This document shows positions 24,933 through 34,886 of a DNA stretch of 64,000 bases, piece by piece. The first letter of the stretch is position 1. Each line of letters begins with the position of its first letter. A model generated the notes under the pieces. The model was not told the DNA's origin. It worked only from the letters and a program-made list of their open reading frames with translations, and ran no database searches. The position numbers and the translations under genes were made by a program. This DNA comes from Deinococcales bacterium (GTDB taxonomy: Bacteria; Deinococcota; Deinococci; Deinococcales; JAAFIG01), in assembly GCA_013298595.1 (NCBI GenBank), contig JAAFIG010000025.1, positions 5,185 to 69,184 of the forward strand, in the 5' to 3' direction.

Positions 24933-25457
24933 ATGAATTCTTTTTCTGGTTCGGATGCGAATGCGTATAAAGGTTTAGCTCGAAATTGGGCTTCGACAGT
25001 CACTATCGTAACTGCTAAACGAAAAGCTGAATTTATGAAAGAAGGTGTGCCTGAACAAGATGGGTATACTGCTACCGCTTTTTTAACCATTAGTATTGAC
25101 CCACCGATTATTCTGGTTTCGCCTACCAATGGGGGTAGTGCTTATTCGATGCTGGCAGAATCAGATTACTTTGCGGTCAGTATTTTAGCCAGTCACCAGC
25201 AACCCATTGCCGATGCGTTTGCTAAACCAGCTGCCGAACGGGTTGCTAATTGGCAAAACTTTGCTTGGCATAGCGATAACACAGGTAGCCCAATACTCGA
25301 GGGGAGTCTTGGGGCATTTAGTGCAAAAATTAAGCAACTGATTCCAGCAGGTGACCATACCATTGTGCTGGGCGATGTTCTCGAGATTCATCATGGCGAA
25401 ACGGGCGAGCCATTGCTATACTTTAATCGAGCGTATGGTAAACCAAGTAGTCTTTAA
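24933..25457 (+). CDS. Flavin reductase-family FMN-binding protein
   Basis: 174 residues from the ATG at 24933, with TACCAT 8 bases upstream as a leaderless-type -10. Flavin reductase-like split-barrel domain: KGLARNWASTVTIVTA at the start, GYTATAFLTISIDPPIILVSPTNGGSAYSML (the FMN-phosphate-binding T-A-x-x-x-x-S pattern), FAVSILASHQQPIADAFA, and the end HTIVLGDVLEIHHGETGEPLLYFNRAYGK. Relatives supply reduced flavin to two-component monooxygenases. An insert (KRKAEFMKEGVPEQD) after strand 2 is slightly unusual. No partner monooxygenase lies next to it. Confidence 0.9.
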   Translation: MNSFSGSDANAYKGLARNWASTVTIVTAKRKAEFMKEGVPEQDGYTATAFLTISIDPPIILVSPTNGGSAYSMLAESDYFAVSILASHQQPIADAFAKPAAERVANWQNFAWHSDNTGSPILEGSLGAFSAKIKQLIPAGDHTIVLGDVLEIHHGETGEPLLYFNRAYGKPSSL

Positions 25458-25553
25458 CTAGTCTTAAAAGATAAAGGTGTTTTAAGTTCTGCTCATTGGC
25501 TCACATCTGTTAGTTGATAAGGTTAGTTCAGTTCGTTCAAGGAGGAAACGTAT

Positions 25554-26993
25554 ATGAAATTTAAAGCCTTACTTAGTGCCGCATTCGCCCTTCTCTCAGG
25601 TGTTGCCTTCGCGCAATCTAACCCAGTTGTTTCACCACAAGGCATTGTTGTTAATCCAGCACCAACAGAACTAAAAGTACAAGTTGCTTTGAATAAAGCG
25701 GGTGTCAATCCGTTGTACAACCAAGGTGAGCGTTTACAAGTTTCGGTTAGTGTCAACCAAGATGCGTTTGTGTATGTGTTTAATGTCACTTCGACTGGCG
25801 ATGTTGTGGTTTTGTTACCAAATGGTTTTCCTGGTGGTCAACAACCATTCTTGCGTGCCAATGAAACCCGCACTTTCCCTGGTCCGAATGACAAGTACAC
25901 TTTAGATATCGAAGCACCGTTTGGTCAAGAAAAAATCTTTGCTTTGGCTTCCAAGACCCAACTCAATATGTCTCAGGTGATTCCACAAATTCAAACTGGT
26001 AACTTTGTACAAGCAACAGTCCAAGGTGCAACAGGTTTAGCTCGTCCTTTAGCTGTTGTGGTTAATCCGTTACCACCTCAAGATTGGACTTCGGCATATG
26101 TGGATTTCCGTACCCAAGCAAAACCAGTCGCTGCGACTACTGGCACATTACAAGTCACAAGCAATGTCAATGGTGCACAAGTATTTGTAGATAATGTCTT
26201 TGTTGGTAATACCCCAGTTTCAGTGACGGCTAACCCAGGTAATCGCTCGGTGCGGGTAACGGCAAATGGTTACCGCCCAGAAACCCAAACCGTTACGGTT
26301 CGTGCTGGTCAAGTGACTTCTGTGAATTTCAACTTGGGTGCAGTTGTCCAAAATGGCACTTTAAACATCACAGTTTCCCCAAGTAATGCTGCTGTTTTTG
26401 TAGATAATGTCCGAGTTGGTTTTGGTTCACAAAGTGTCAATGTGACACCTGGTCAACACACCATCCGTGTCACTGCCGATGGTTACCAAGATTTCAACAG
26501 CACCGTCAATGTACAAGCTGGTGGCAACGTGACTGTTCGTGCAAACTTACAACCAATCGTTGTTAATGGCACACTGCAAATCATTGCTCCTGAAGGTGCA
26601 CAAGTTTCAATTGATAACCAATTTGTTGGTAATGGCAGTGGACAAATCACAGTTCCAGCTGGTCAACGTACTGTTCGTGTGACCCAAGCTGGTTTCCAAG
26701 ATTTTGTGACTACTGTTAATGTGCAAGCTGGTCAAGTCACCACAGTGCGTGCCAATTTACAACCACTTTCTGGTAGCTTGATTGTGCGTAGCAATGTGGC
26801 AAATGCTCGAGTTTTCATCAATGGTAATGATGTTGGTACTGTTGGTGCTGATGGTGTGTTGCGTGTTGATAACTTACCAGCGGGTAATCACGAAGTAACC
26901 ATTGTGGCTCCTGGCTTCCGTACTCAAGTGCAACAATTCAGCATTCGTGCTGGTAGCGCCACCGAAATTTTTGCAAATCTTGTGCGTTTATAA
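25554..26993 (+). CDS. Exported DUF4384 / PEGA-repeat protein
   Basis: 479 residues with a strong AAGGAGG ribosome site. Signal peptide residues 1-20 (ending GVAFAQ). Residues about 30-180 match DUF4384 (VSVNQDAFVYVFNVTSTGDVVVLLPN...). Then four PEGA-type repeats of about 70 residues (about 198, 268, 340 and 405 to the end), each with a pattern like VFVDNVFVGNTPVSVTANPG, then RVTANGYRPETQTVTV. PEGA repeats are small beta domains of surface proteins; binding to the S-layer or cell wall is possible. Only one CTCGAG lies in 1,440 bases, far below the window average. A terminator follows. Confidence 0.9.
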   Translation: MKFKALLSAAFALLSGVAFAQSNPVVSPQGIVVNPAPTELKVQVALNKAGVNPLYNQGERLQVSVSVNQDAFVYVFNVTSTGDVVVLLPNGFPGGQQPFLRANETRTFPGPNDKYTLDIEAPFGQEKIFALASKTQLNMSQVIPQIQTGNFVQATVQGATGLARPLAVVVNPLPPQDWTSAYVDFRTQAKPVAATTGTLQVTSNVNGAQVFVDNVFVGNTPVSVTANPGNRSVRVTANGYRPETQTVTVRAGQVTSVNFNLGAVVQNGTLNITVSPSNAAVFVDNVRVGFGSQSVNVTPGQHTIRVTADGYQDFNSTVNVQAGGNVTVRANLQPIVVNGTLQIIAPEGAQVSIDNQFVGNGSGQITVPAGQRTVRVTQAGFQDFVTTVNVQAGQVTTVRANLQPLSGSLIVRSNVANARVFINGNDVGTVGADGVLRVDNLPAGNHEVTIVAPGFRTQVQQFSIRAGSATEIFANLVRL

Positions 26994-27010
26994 ACTGATT
27001 GCTGCTCGAG

Positions 27011-27039
27011 AAAACCTCCTAGGTATCTAGGAGGTTTTT
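27011..27039 (+). terminator. Rho-independent terminator after the PEGA gene
   Basis: AACCTCCTAG / GTAT / CTAGGAGGTT, followed by TTT. Perfect 10-bp stem. Confidence 0.92.
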
Positions 27040-27089
27040 GTTACGCACCATACCAGACAAAAATTGTCAACTAAGTTAAACTGCTGTTC

Positions 27090-27530
27090 ATGAGTCTCGA
27101 GACCTTAGAAGCCAAAGTGCAGGATTTTGAAGCCATGGATACGAGTGCCAGAATCCAAGCCCTGATAGGTTTAGCCCAAAATGTGACTGATCTCGAGCCA
27201 CAACACAACGAAACATGGGATTTTACCGAAATTCGTCAGGATCAAGAATGTTTAGACGAAATGGGTTTGTACTTGCGTCACAATAAGGATAGATTGCATT
27301 TGGCAGCGGTTGTGGGTAACGAAGCCACGACCTTAACCAAGGCATTAACGGCAGTACTGGTTGAGCATTTACGTGGTGAAACGCCCACACGGATTCTCGA
27401 GCTACGCGATAGTTTTGTGCCGCGCTTAGTTGGTGAAAGTTTATTGCGGCAACGTCGGAATGCAGCTTATTACCCGTTGCGCCGAGTTCAAGATGCTGTG
27501 CGCCATTTACTCGAGCAACAAGTGGCATAA
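27090..27530 (+). CDS. SufE-like protein
   Basis: 146 residues, with TAAACT 7 bases before the ATG. The order of features fits SufE: a helical start (ARIQALIGLAQNVTDLEP), a Cys in IRQDQECLDEMGLYLRHNK at the position of the family's GCQS, a strand-loop (LHLAAVVGNEATTLTKALTAVLVEHLRGETPTRIL), and the final helices (LLRQRRNAAYYPLRRVQDAVRHLL). SufE takes sulfur from SufS for iron-sulfur cluster assembly. The loop sequence is not the classic GCQS, and no suf genes are nearby, so the role is tentative. Confidence 0.7.
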   Translation: MSLETLEAKVQDFEAMDTSARIQALIGLAQNVTDLEPQHNETWDFTEIRQDQECLDEMGLYLRHNKDRLHLAAVVGNEATTLTKALTAVLVEHLRGETPTRILELRDSFVPRLVGESLLRQRRNAAYYPLRRVQDAVRHLLEQQVA

Positions 27531-27580
27531 AGTCGCTTGTTGCACAAGAAAAAACGCGGATTGCGGTATACTCTAACCTA

Positions 27581-29227
27581 ATGAAGGTCTTGACTCGAGT
27601 TTTACAACTGCTTTTATTGGCATTGATTTGTTGTGCTACCAATGGTTTAGCAGCAGCAAAACTCGAGACCATTGGACGTGTCCCACTTGGTGATGTTGGT
27701 GCGTTGTATGCAACCAATAGTCCCGATTTCCCAAGTGATATTACAGCCATTGATGCGTGGCGCAGTGCTTTAACCCCCGTTAGTCAAGTGAATGTTTCGG
27801 GTGGTTCCTATTGGTTTGTGGTGGATTTTACTAATCAAGTTGGGCATAAAGCATGGGTATTTGAACCATATTCAACACTGATTAACTTTGTTGATGCGCG
27901 TTTGTATGGCGCAGATGGCAGTGTGCAAAGCCTCACAACAGGGTATCAACGCAAATTACTGTACTCCTTGCATTATGGTCAAAATATTGCGCTCGAACCA
28001 AACGGACAGTATCGGTTGGTGGTGCGTTTCAGTAGCCCGTATTTTGCTGCTCAACCAAAATTTCGTTTAATGCCACAAGCAGAATACCAACAACATGTTC
28101 TATGGGACAATATTTTAACCATTGGTGCATTGGGTGCATTACTTTGTTTAGCTTTATACAACTTATTTGTTTTTACCAGCACTCGAGATAAAAGTTTATT
28201 ATTTTATGCTTTGTATTTAATTGCCACTGCGACTGCTTGGGCTTGGACGTTCCATTTACCAACAGCTTTGTTCAATATTTATGAATTGCGCTGGCATTAC
28301 ATGTGGTTTTTCTTGATGCCAATAACAGGTACATTGTTTTACTTATCGTTTTTACAAGTTGCAACGTGGTCGCCGTTACTGACCAGATTAAGTTGGGGCA
28401 GCATTGCCTTATCGGTAGTATTGCTTCCCTCGAGTTTTTTCTTGTTATCACATATGCACCTTTTAGCGACCATTTGTATTACTGTGCAATTGTCGCTGGC
28501 ACTGATTTGTGGTGTGCTTTCATGGCGACGTGGTTTTAAAGCAGCACGGTACTTTGTGGTTGCTTTTATGTTTTTGTTACTGCCAAGTCTGGTGATTTTG
28601 CCAGCCAATCTTGGTTTGATTCCAGAATTGCTCGAGAATGTTGAATTACTGGCTTTAATCGGGGCATTATTTGATGGTTTGTTATTGGCTTTTGCGCTTG
28701 CCGAAAGGATTCGTTCTTTACAAGCCGAACGGGATATCTCATTATTTCGGGTTACCCAAGCATTAAACTTAGCCAATACCGATAGTTTAACGGGCATTGG
28801 TAATCGCCATGCTTTTGATTTGGCATTACAACAAGTATTTCAGACATCGGTACAACAATCATATCTACTGATGCTGATTGATTTAGATGGCTTCAAACGC
28901 ATTAACGATCAATACGGGCATAACAAAGGCGATGATTTACTCAAACAATTTGCCAAAGCTTTAAAAAATCTGCCATTGCCCCAAGTCTCGAGTTACCGTT
29001 TGGGTGGTGATGAATTTACATTAATTGCTCCTAAACAACTCGAGGCGCAATTAGTGAGTGCCATTCGCGGTATCGAACAGCATTTACGTGAACATGGTTT
29101 TGCTGAATTTGGTGCCAGTATTGGCGTGGCATATGGTGCCGAGCATCAACAAATGAGCGAAATTTTTTCTCAAGCCGATCAACGCATGTACGAAGATAAA
29201 CGCAAACGGCAATTTCTGGCGACTTAA
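27581..29227 (+). CDS. Membrane diguanylate cyclase (7TMR-DISM-GGDEF)
   Basis: 548 residues, with TATACT 8 bases upstream as a leaderless-type -10. Order: signal peptide (about 1-24), an extracytoplasmic 7TMR-DISM sensory domain (about 30-165, with GGSYWFVVDFTNQV and LEPNGQYRLVVRFSSPYF), seven membrane spans (about 175-375), a short coiled linker, and GGDEF (about 390-545). Catalytic motifs are intact: LTGIGNRHAFD, LIDLDGFKRINDQYGH and YRLGGDEFTLIAP. It should make c-di-GMP in response to an external ligand, probably a carbohydrate, as suggested for DISM domains. Its stop codon overlaps that of the convergent paaX gene within TTAA. Confidence 0.93.
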   Translation: MKVLTRVLQLLLLALICCATNGLAAAKLETIGRVPLGDVGALYATNSPDFPSDITAIDAWRSALTPVSQVNVSGGSYWFVVDFTNQVGHKAWVFEPYSTLINFVDARLYGADGSVQSLTTGYQRKLLYSLHYGQNIALEPNGQYRLVVRFSSPYFAAQPKFRLMPQAEYQQHVLWDNILTIGALGALLCLALYNLFVFTSTRDKSLLFYALYLIATATAWAWTFHLPTALFNIYELRWHYMWFFLMPITGTLFYLSFLQVATWSPLLTRLSWGSIALSVVLLPSSFFLLSHMHLLATICITVQLSLALICGVLSWRRGFKAARYFVVAFMFLLLPSLVILPANLGLIPELLENVELLALIGALFDGLLLAFALAERIRSLQAERDISLFRVTQALNLANTDSLTGIGNRHAFDLALQQVFQTSVQQSYLLMLIDLDGFKRINDQYGHNKGDDLLKQFAKALKNLPLPQVSSYRLGGDEFTLIAPKQLEAQLVSAIRGIEQHLREHGFAEFGASIGVAYGAEHQQMSEIFSQADQRMYEDKRKRQFLAT

Positions 29228-30012
29228 AGCGCTTCAAAGGTTGTATTAACAAACTCGCTGACCGATGGCTCGAGGGTAGCGCGGTGTTGACGAAATAATA
29301 AGGCTGCATCTCGAGAATGCCATGTGCTGGGTTGAAGCACTCTCGGCAAATCTGGGTCTATAAATAAGAATTTTCGGTATTCGTGCAGCATGTGCACATA
29401 GGCTTTGAAAGCATCTTCTGGGGTTGAAATTTTAGGTAAGGTAATAAAGTGCTCGAGAAAAGAGCTGTATCGTGCGTTTAAATCGGTGATATCCCAAGTG
29501 CTTTGAACCAATTCTTGGGCGCTGCGTGAACCAAATCGTGTTCCAGAAAATGCGTCCACAAATTGCTCGAGTTGATAAATTTTGGCGAGTTGTAGGGCTT
29601 CTTGGCAAAGATTATTTGGGCTGATCCAAACACCTGGTTGCAAAGCACCAAAACCAAGAATCAGTAATTCTTTACGAAATTGATCGCGGGCTTCTCGAGC
29701 ACTTTCTGGTATTGAATACGTTAAAATATGCCAGTTGTTATCCCACTGGCTATCCAGTGGTTGGTATAAACGCCCAACAGCGCGGTGTACTCGCCAACGA
29801 ACTTCTGGGGTTAAAGCATAATAAGATTTGCGCCCAATTTTTTGCACCTCGAGCCAACCTGTGCGGGTGCTACGGGAAACAGCCGCCCGTACCGCTGGTT
29901 CGGAGAAACCCAGTGCGTTCATCCAAGTGATAATGGTACCAACCCAGACAATATCCCCACGAGGATGAACAAATTCGCCAAAAATAGTAAATAAACTCGA
30001 GCGTGCCCTCAT
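29224..30012 (-). CDS. PaaX-family transcriptional regulator
   Basis: 262 residues. N-terminal winged helix: RSSLFTIFGEFVHPRGD... and LGFSEPAVRAAVSRSTRTGWLEVQKIGRKSYYALT, typical of PaaX (which responds to phenylacetyl-CoA). The central part WHILTYSIPESAREARDQFRKELLILGFGALQPGVWISP is the family ferredoxin-like domain, followed by the C-terminal domain. It overlaps the upstream flavoprotein oxidase gene by ATGA, so the two are co-translated and the regulator may control that oxidase. No phenylacetate genes are nearby, so the ligand is unknown. Confidence 0.92.
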   Translation of the reverse strand: MRARSSLFTIFGEFVHPRGDIVWVGTIITWMNALGFSEPAVRAAVSRSTRTGWLEVQKIGRKSYYALTPEVRWRVHRAVGRLYQPLDSQWDNNWHILTYSIPESAREARDQFRKELLILGFGALQPGVWISPNNLCQEALQLAKIYQLEQFVDAFSGTRFGSRSAQELVQSTWDITDLNARYSSFLEHFITLPKISTPEDAFKAYVHMLHEYRKFLFIDPDLPRVLQPSTWHSRDAALLFRQHRATLEPSVSEFVNTTFEAL

Positions 30013-31169
30013 ACTGAACCTGTGGGTGCAAGAATTGCTCGAGAGAGCAGTTTCGCTTCGCCTTTATGTAAAGCATTGGGCAAACGAAAACGCTCGAGAT
30101 CAAATGGATTAGGCTGCCTAAGTAATTTATCAGCAGCGATTTCGCCAATATACGAAGCGAACTTAAAACCATGCCCGCTGCAAGGGCTGAGCAACAAAAT
30201 AGTGTTATTTTCTGGGTGCCAATCAAGAATAAAATCATGACTTGGTGTATTGGTATACAAACAAGTTCTGGATTGAATTAAACGCCATTCTTCGGTGGGT
30301 AAATACGTCTCGAGCCAAGTCTGTGCCTCGCGGATCATACGTTCTGGCACAACTAAACCTCGAGTGTCTGGGTCTACCGTATCACCGCTTTGATGCAAAC
30401 CAATTTTAACAGCAGGTAAGCCCTGCACGGGAAAACCATACGCCAAACTGTGATGGTCAATAAAAATTGGGAATTGATCGGGTGTAAAGGCAGCTAAATT
30501 CTTTGGCGCAAAATACAAACTGCCCTCGAGTGTGACAGTTAATTGTGCTTGTAACATCGGCACCAGTTTTGGTAACCAAGCTCCTGCTGCTATCACAATT
30601 TGGTTTGCCTGAAAGCTACCTAAATTTGTTTGCACAGTATTGCTACTAAGGTTTTGTACCACGCAATGCTCGAGTAAAGTCGCGCCATATTTACAAGCCA
30701 ATGCCACCATCACTTCGACGGCTCGAGATGGCATGACAATACCCGCATCGGGGCTGTACAAACTCTGCCAATGAGCCGGAATACGCCATTGTGGAAATTT
30801 CTGCATGGTTGCAGCAGCATCTAAACGCTCGAATTTTGCACCAACAGCGGTCATGGTGGCAGCGGTTCGTTCAAAGCTGCTATTGCCCACAGATCCAAAA
30901 TCTAAACCACCAAATAAATGTAGCAAAGACTGCCCAGATTCGGCTTCGATGGCACGCCACGCAGGTAAAGCTTGAATGGCAAGTTTTGCATACTCTGTAT
31001 CGTCATAAGCAAAACGAAAAATCCTCGAATGCCCTAAACTCGAGCCGCGTTCGTGTGGTACGGAGAATTGCTCGAGTAATAACACGCTTTTACCCCGTTT
31101 TGCCATTGCCAAAGCTGTACTCGAGCCAGCTGCTCCAGCACCAATCACGATGACATCATAAGTTTGCAT
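30009..31169 (-). CDS. FAD-dependent amino-acid oxidase (sarcosine / N-methyltryptophan oxidase type)
   Basis: 386 residues from the ATG at 31169, with TAGAAT on the minus strand ending 5 bases before it. N-terminal FAD-binding Rossmann fold YDVIVIGAGAAGSSTALAMAKRGKSVLLLEQF. GHSRIFRFAYDD resembles the monomeric sarcosine oxidase/SolA group, in which the Arg/His near here act in substrate binding. The covalent-flavin Cys region appears as SPCSGHGFKFASYIGEIAADKLL. The reaction oxidises an N-methyl amino acid, releasing hydrogen peroxide. The longer in-frame start at 31211 is not favoured. Exact substrate not known. Confidence 0.9.
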   Translation of the reverse strand: MQTYDVIVIGAGAAGSSTALAMAKRGKSVLLLEQFSVPHERGSSLGHSRIFRFAYDDTEYAKLAIQALPAWRAIEAESGQSLLHLFGGLDFGSVGNSSFERTAATMTAVGAKFERLDAAATMQKFPQWRIPAHWQSLYSPDAGIVMPSRAVEVMVALACKYGATLLEHCVVQNLSSNTVQTNLGSFQANQIVIAAGAWLPKLVPMLQAQLTVTLEGSLYFAPKNLAAFTPDQFPIFIDHHSLAYGFPVQGLPAVKIGLHQSGDTVDPDTRGLVVPERMIREAQTWLETYLPTEEWRLIQSRTCLYTNTPSHDFILDWHPENNTILLLSPCSGHGFKFASYIGEIAADKLLRQPNPFDLERFRLPNALHKGEAKLLSRAILAPTGSV

Positions 31170-31274
31170 AAGGCATTCTACCGTTGCTTGACTGGTGTGT
31201 GCATTTTGCACAGCTAAGCATTGAAATTGGTGTTACAGTCTTTGTTTGGTGCTTTTGTGCCAGAAAGAAGAATC

Positions 31275-31460
31275 ATGTCCGAAATAACCATTACTTTTCA
31301 TCAAAACGTAGACCTCGAGGTACGGCTGATAGCGGGTCAGGCGGTTGAACTTTGCTTAGTCGAAAAAACCCAAGCAAATAAGCATTTACTCGCCACTCGG
31401 CAAATTCAGTCCACTGAAATTAGCAGTATTTGTCAACTAGACAAACTGTTACCTGCATAG
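31275..31460 (+). CDS. Small hypothetical protein
   Basis: 61 residues (start MSEITITFHQNVDLEVRLIA, end SSICQLDKLLPA). It fits neatly into the spacer between the oxidase start and the next gene, is read in the direction of that gene, and ends 25 bases before its ATG. The stretch EVRLIAGQAVELCLVEK looks like beta strands. A weak purine-rich ribosome site (AGAAAGAAG) precedes the ATG. No family recognised; it could be chance, although it contains a CTCGAG in coding phase (Leu-Glu). Confidence 0.4.
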   Translation: MSEITITFHQNVDLEVRLIAGQAVELCLVEKTQANKHLLATRQIQSTEISSICQLDKLLPA

Positions 31461-31485
31461 ATTCAATCATCCGTTAGACTAAGCC

Positions 31486-32361
31486 ATGAAAACAGCATTT
31501 CTTGGCTTAGGTTTAATGGGTTACCCAATGGCTGGACACTTAGCAAAAGTTTTCCCAACCACTGTTTGGAATCGGAGTCTCGAGAAAGCCGAACGGCACA
31601 ACCAAGAATTTGGTTCGAGCTTAGCCAACACCATTGCCCAAACAGCTGGAGCAGATATTCTTTTTACCTGCTTTCCAACCAGCAAAGAAGTCTTAGCGAT
31701 AGCTCCACAAATTCTCGAGCATGCCAAACCCGGTTTGATCTGGGTGGATTGCACCAGTGGCGACCCAGCCAGTGCCAGAACCCTTAGCAACATGCTCGAG
31801 GCAAAATCTATGCACTTCCTAGATGCACCTGTCTCAGGAGGCGTTAAAGGTGCAATCAGTGGGCAACTAACCACAATGATCGGCGGTACAGAAACAGCAC
31901 TTAATGCTGCCCGTCCTGCTCTCGAGACATTTGCTAGTAAAATTGTGCATGTTGGTGGCGCAGGTGCTGGCATGGCAGTCAAAGCAGCTAATCAAGCCTT
32001 ACTTGGTGTCAACATCCTCGCCTTAACCGAAGTTCTTCTGGGCTTAGAAAAACAGGGAGTCTCGAGCCGCGCAGCCCTCGATGTGATCAACGCCTCGAGT
32101 GGACGCAGCAATGTCTCCCAGAATTTATTCCCAGAACGCGTATTGGGAAGGGCTTTCCCGAATACTTTTGCCTTAGCCCTGATGACCAAAGATGTCCGAA
32201 TCGCCGCCCAGAGTTTACGCGAACAAGGCATCCCCGCGCCAATTGTTGGCTTAACCGAGAATTTACTCGAGATTGCCTTACGGCAATTAGGCGATGTAGA
32301 CCATGTTGCTGCCGCACAAATGCTCGAGACTTGGAGTGGGCAAGAGCTGGGCAACGAGTAA
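31486..32361 (+). CDS. NAD(P)-dependent beta-hydroxyacid dehydrogenase
   Basis: 291 residues, with TAGACT 5 bases before the ATG. 3-Hydroxyisobutyrate dehydrogenase family: Rossmann start AFLGLGLMGYPMAGHLAK, substrate loop DAPVSGGVKGAISGQLTTMIGG (conserved S-G-G), and the catalytic Lys in GAGMAVKAANQALLG (about residue 167). Members reduce or oxidise beta-hydroxy acids such as hydroxyisobutyrate, tartronate semialdehyde or succinic semialdehyde; which one is not readable. It is followed 49 bases later by an epimerase-like gene on the same strand. Confidence 0.92.
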   Translation: MKTAFLGLGLMGYPMAGHLAKVFPTTVWNRSLEKAERHNQEFGSSLANTIAQTAGADILFTCFPTSKEVLAIAPQILEHAKPGLIWVDCTSGDPASARTLSNMLEAKSMHFLDAPVSGGVKGAISGQLTTMIGGTETALNAARPALETFASKIVHVGGAGAGMAVKAANQALLGVNILALTEVLLGLEKQGVSSRAALDVINASSGRSNVSQNLFPERVLGRAFPNTFALALMTKDVRIAAQSLREQGIPAPIVGLTENLLEIALRQLGDVDHVAAAQMLETWSGQELGNE

Positions 32362-32410
32362 GTGGCAAGAAGTAGACCCAGCGCAAGTTGACACCTGCTA
32401 CCTTTGAACC

Positions 32411-33385
32411 ATGAACCTTTTAATTCTTGGTGGTACAGCTTTTCTGGGTCGGCATTTGGTTACTGCTGCCGTTGAGAAAAATCATAATCTAACTTTATTT
32501 CATCGGGGTAACCGTAACCCTTTTCCTGCCTTAGAAAATATTCTTGGCAACCGCGAAACCGATCTCGAGTTATTGGCTGGTCGAACCTGGGATGCTGTGA
32601 TTGACACCAGCGCTTATATTCCTCGAGTGACTAAAATCAGTGCAGCAGCTTTGCAAGATAAAGTGCAGCGTTATTGTTTTATCAGTACCATCAGTGTTTA
32701 CAAAGATTTTTTACAAGCTCACGATGAACTGGCGGCTGTTGCGACGCTTGAGCAAGACACCGAAGAGGTGACAGGTGCAACGTATGGTGCTTTAAAAGCA
32801 CTTTGCGAAAACGAAATTAGTGCGGCTTTTGGGCAGCTTTCCCTCAATCTGCGCCCTGGTTTAATTGTTGGTCAGTTTGACCCATCCGACCGTTTTACGT
32901 ATTGGGTGGAACGCATTGCCAGAGGTGGCGATGTGATTGCGCCAGGGAATCCAACAGCAGGTGTGCAGTTTATTGATGCCTTATCGTTAGCACGGTTTAC
33001 CATTCATGCACTCGAGCAAAATTTAAGTGGCACATATAATCTTAATGGACAAAGTATTGCCATGCAGCATGTTCTCGAGACCATTTGTAAAACAACGCAA
33101 TCGGCTGCTCAGTTACACTGGGTCAGCGATGAATTTTTAGCCGAGCAAAAAGTCAATGCGTGGATGGGTACAGATAGTTTGCCACTCTGGATTCCAAACG
33201 CAGATACCACTACCAACGGCACAATCATCAAAAAAGCACTCGAGGCAGGTTTAACTTTTCGTCCACTTGAGGAAATTATTCTCGAGGTTCTGGCTTTTGC
33301 CCAAACACGCAAGGATTATGTTTGGCGCAGTGGCATCACAGCCGAGCGCGAAGCAGCCTTAGTTGCCCTTCACCAATCGCGTTGA
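32411..33385 (+). CDS. NAD-dependent epimerase/dehydratase-family protein
   Basis: 324 residues. Extended short-chain dehydrogenase: nucleotide-binding start [20 protein letters not shown] (GGTxFxG), [26 protein letters not shown] with the Ser/Tyr pair region, and [12 protein letters not shown] with the catalytic Tyr-x-x-x-Lys (Y-G-A-L-K). Similar proteins are annotated as reductases or epimerases of unknown substrate. TACCTT lies 6 bases before the ATG. The 3' end overlaps the convergent comM gene by 16 bases. Confidence 0.88.
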   Translation: MNLLILGGTAFLGRHLVTAAVEKNHNLTLFHRGNRNPFPALENILGNRETDLELLAGRTWDAVIDTSAYIPRVTKISAAALQDKVQRYCFISTISVYKDFLQAHDELAAVATLEQDTEEVTGATYGALKALCENEISAAFGQLSLNLRPGLIVGQFDPSDRFTYWVERIARGGDVIAPGNPTAGVQFIDALSLARFTIHALEQNLSGTYNLNGQSIAMQHVLETICKTTQSAAQLHWVSDEFLAEQKVNAWMGTDSLPLWIPNADTTTNGTIIKKALEAGLTFRPLEEIILEVLAFAQTRKDYVWRSGITAEREAALVALHQSR

Positions 33386-34845
33386 CGATACGAAACAGCT
33401 TCGGCAAGGTGCGCTTCGGCAATTTGTTCCACACCAGCTAAATCGGCAATGGTTCGGGCTACCCGCAAGACTCGGTCGTAGCCACGACCCGATAACCCCA
33501 GTTGCTTGGCAGCAGCTCGAATAAAGTTTTCGGGTGCCACCTCGAGATGCGCGTGTTTACGTAATTTGGCACCATGTAAGAACGCATTTGCCATACTTTG
33601 GCGGCTTTGCATGGTGGCTCGAGCTGCCCAGACACGTTCCCGAACAACACTGGTTTGTTCGGCTTCAGCGGTTCTTGTCAGTTCTTCTGGGCTGAGTTTT
33701 TGGACATTGACCACTAAATCTATGCGGTCAAGCAGTGGTCCAGAAATCTTTGCTAAATACCGACGCTGCGCTGGGTCAGAAGTATCACGCCAATCACCAC
33801 TTGGGCTTGGATTCATAGCAGCAATCAATTGAAACGCTGCTGGAAAAGTCACACTGGCTCGAGCACGTGAAATAGTGATTTCCCGATCCTCGAGTGGTTG
33901 CCGTAAAACCTCTAAAGCATCTCGAGAAAATTCTGGGAATTCATCTAAAAATAAAATACCATGATGGGCTAAACTCACTTCACCAGGGCGTGGAATCGAA
34001 CCGCCACCAATCAGACCAGCATCCGAAATTGTGTGATGTGGTGCTCTGAAAGGAGCCGTCCTCAGCAGTCCTTTTGGCATTCTTCCAGCTGCTGAATGAA
34101 TACGAGTTACCGACAATGCTTCATCATTTGAAAGTGGTGGACACAAACCAATGGCACGGCGTGCCAACATGGTTTTCCCACTGCCAGGCGGACCAATCAA
34201 CAGTAAATTGTGATGACCTGCTACTGCAATCTCGAGAGCACGTTTGGCTTGGGCTTGGGCTTTAATATCGGCTAAATTCAGTAAACTATCAGCATCAATT
34301 TCGAGGGGTTGTGCCACACTGACCTCGAGTTTATTGACACCCGATAAATGCTGCACAGCCTCAAGCAAGCTACTCGGTGCAAACACTGTTAAACCCTCGA
34401 GTACAGCTGCTTCACCCGCGTTTTGTGGTGGTAGTAACACCATCTCGCGCTTAGCTTGTAAGGCTGCAAGGGCAATGTTAATGGCACTCGAGACTGGGCG
34501 AACGGTGCCATCCAAAGCCAGTTCTCCAGCAATAAATACAGTTTGTAATGCCTCGAGCGGGAAATGTCCCTGGGCTGCTAATAATGCCAAAGCAATGGGT
34601 AAATCAAAACTCGAGCCTTCTTTACGCACATCAGCAGGGGCAAGGTTGACTGTAATTCTCGAGGCAGGAAATTGAAAACCACTGTTTTTAATAGCTGCCC
34701 GTACTCGGTCACGGCTTTCTTGCACAGCTGCATCAGGCAGACCAACCACAGTGAAATTTGGTAAACCCGCAGCGACATCCACTTCAATTTCGATGGTGGT
34801 TGGATTGACACCTATTACAGCTGCACTAAATGCTTTAGCCAGCAT
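33370..34845 (-). CDS. comM: ComM / YifB-family Mg-chelatase-like AAA+ ATPase
   Basis: 491 residues. Order: N-terminal Lon-protease-like domain ([48 protein letters not shown]), AAA+ core with Walker [15 protein letters not shown] (about residues 219-232), [28 protein letters not shown] (Walker B) and the sensor region, then the C-terminal [20 protein letters not shown]. In Vibrio and Haemophilus ComM is a hexameric branch-migration helicase that extends donor DNA during natural transformation. Together with pilC (51317) it is a sign that the organism may be transformable. Confidence 0.93.
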   Translation of the reverse strand: MLAKAFSAAVIGVNPTTIEIEVDVAAGLPNFTVVGLPDAAVQESRDRVRAAIKNSGFQFPASRITVNLAPADVRKEGSSFDLPIALALLAAQGHFPLEALQTVFIAGELALDGTVRPVSSAINIALAALQAKREMVLLPPQNAGEAAVLEGLTVFAPSSLLEAVQHLSGVNKLEVSVAQPLEIDADSLLNLADIKAQAQAKRALEIAVAGHHNLLLIGPPGSGKTMLARRAIGLCPPLSNDEALSVTRIHSAAGRMPKGLLRTAPFRAPHHTISDAGLIGGGSIPRPGEVSLAHHGILFLDEFPEFSRDALEVLRQPLEDREITISRARASVTFPAAFQLIAAMNPSPSGDWRDTSDPAQRRYLAKISGPLLDRIDLVVNVQKLSPEELTRTAEAEQTSVVRERVWAARATMQSRQSMANAFLHGAKLRKHAHLEVAPENFIRAAAKQLGLSGRGYDRVLRVARTIADLAGVEQIAEAHLAEAVSYRQRDW

Positions 34846-34886
34846 GGTTTCCTTGTAACTCGAGTAATACGTTCATCGGTTGACCT

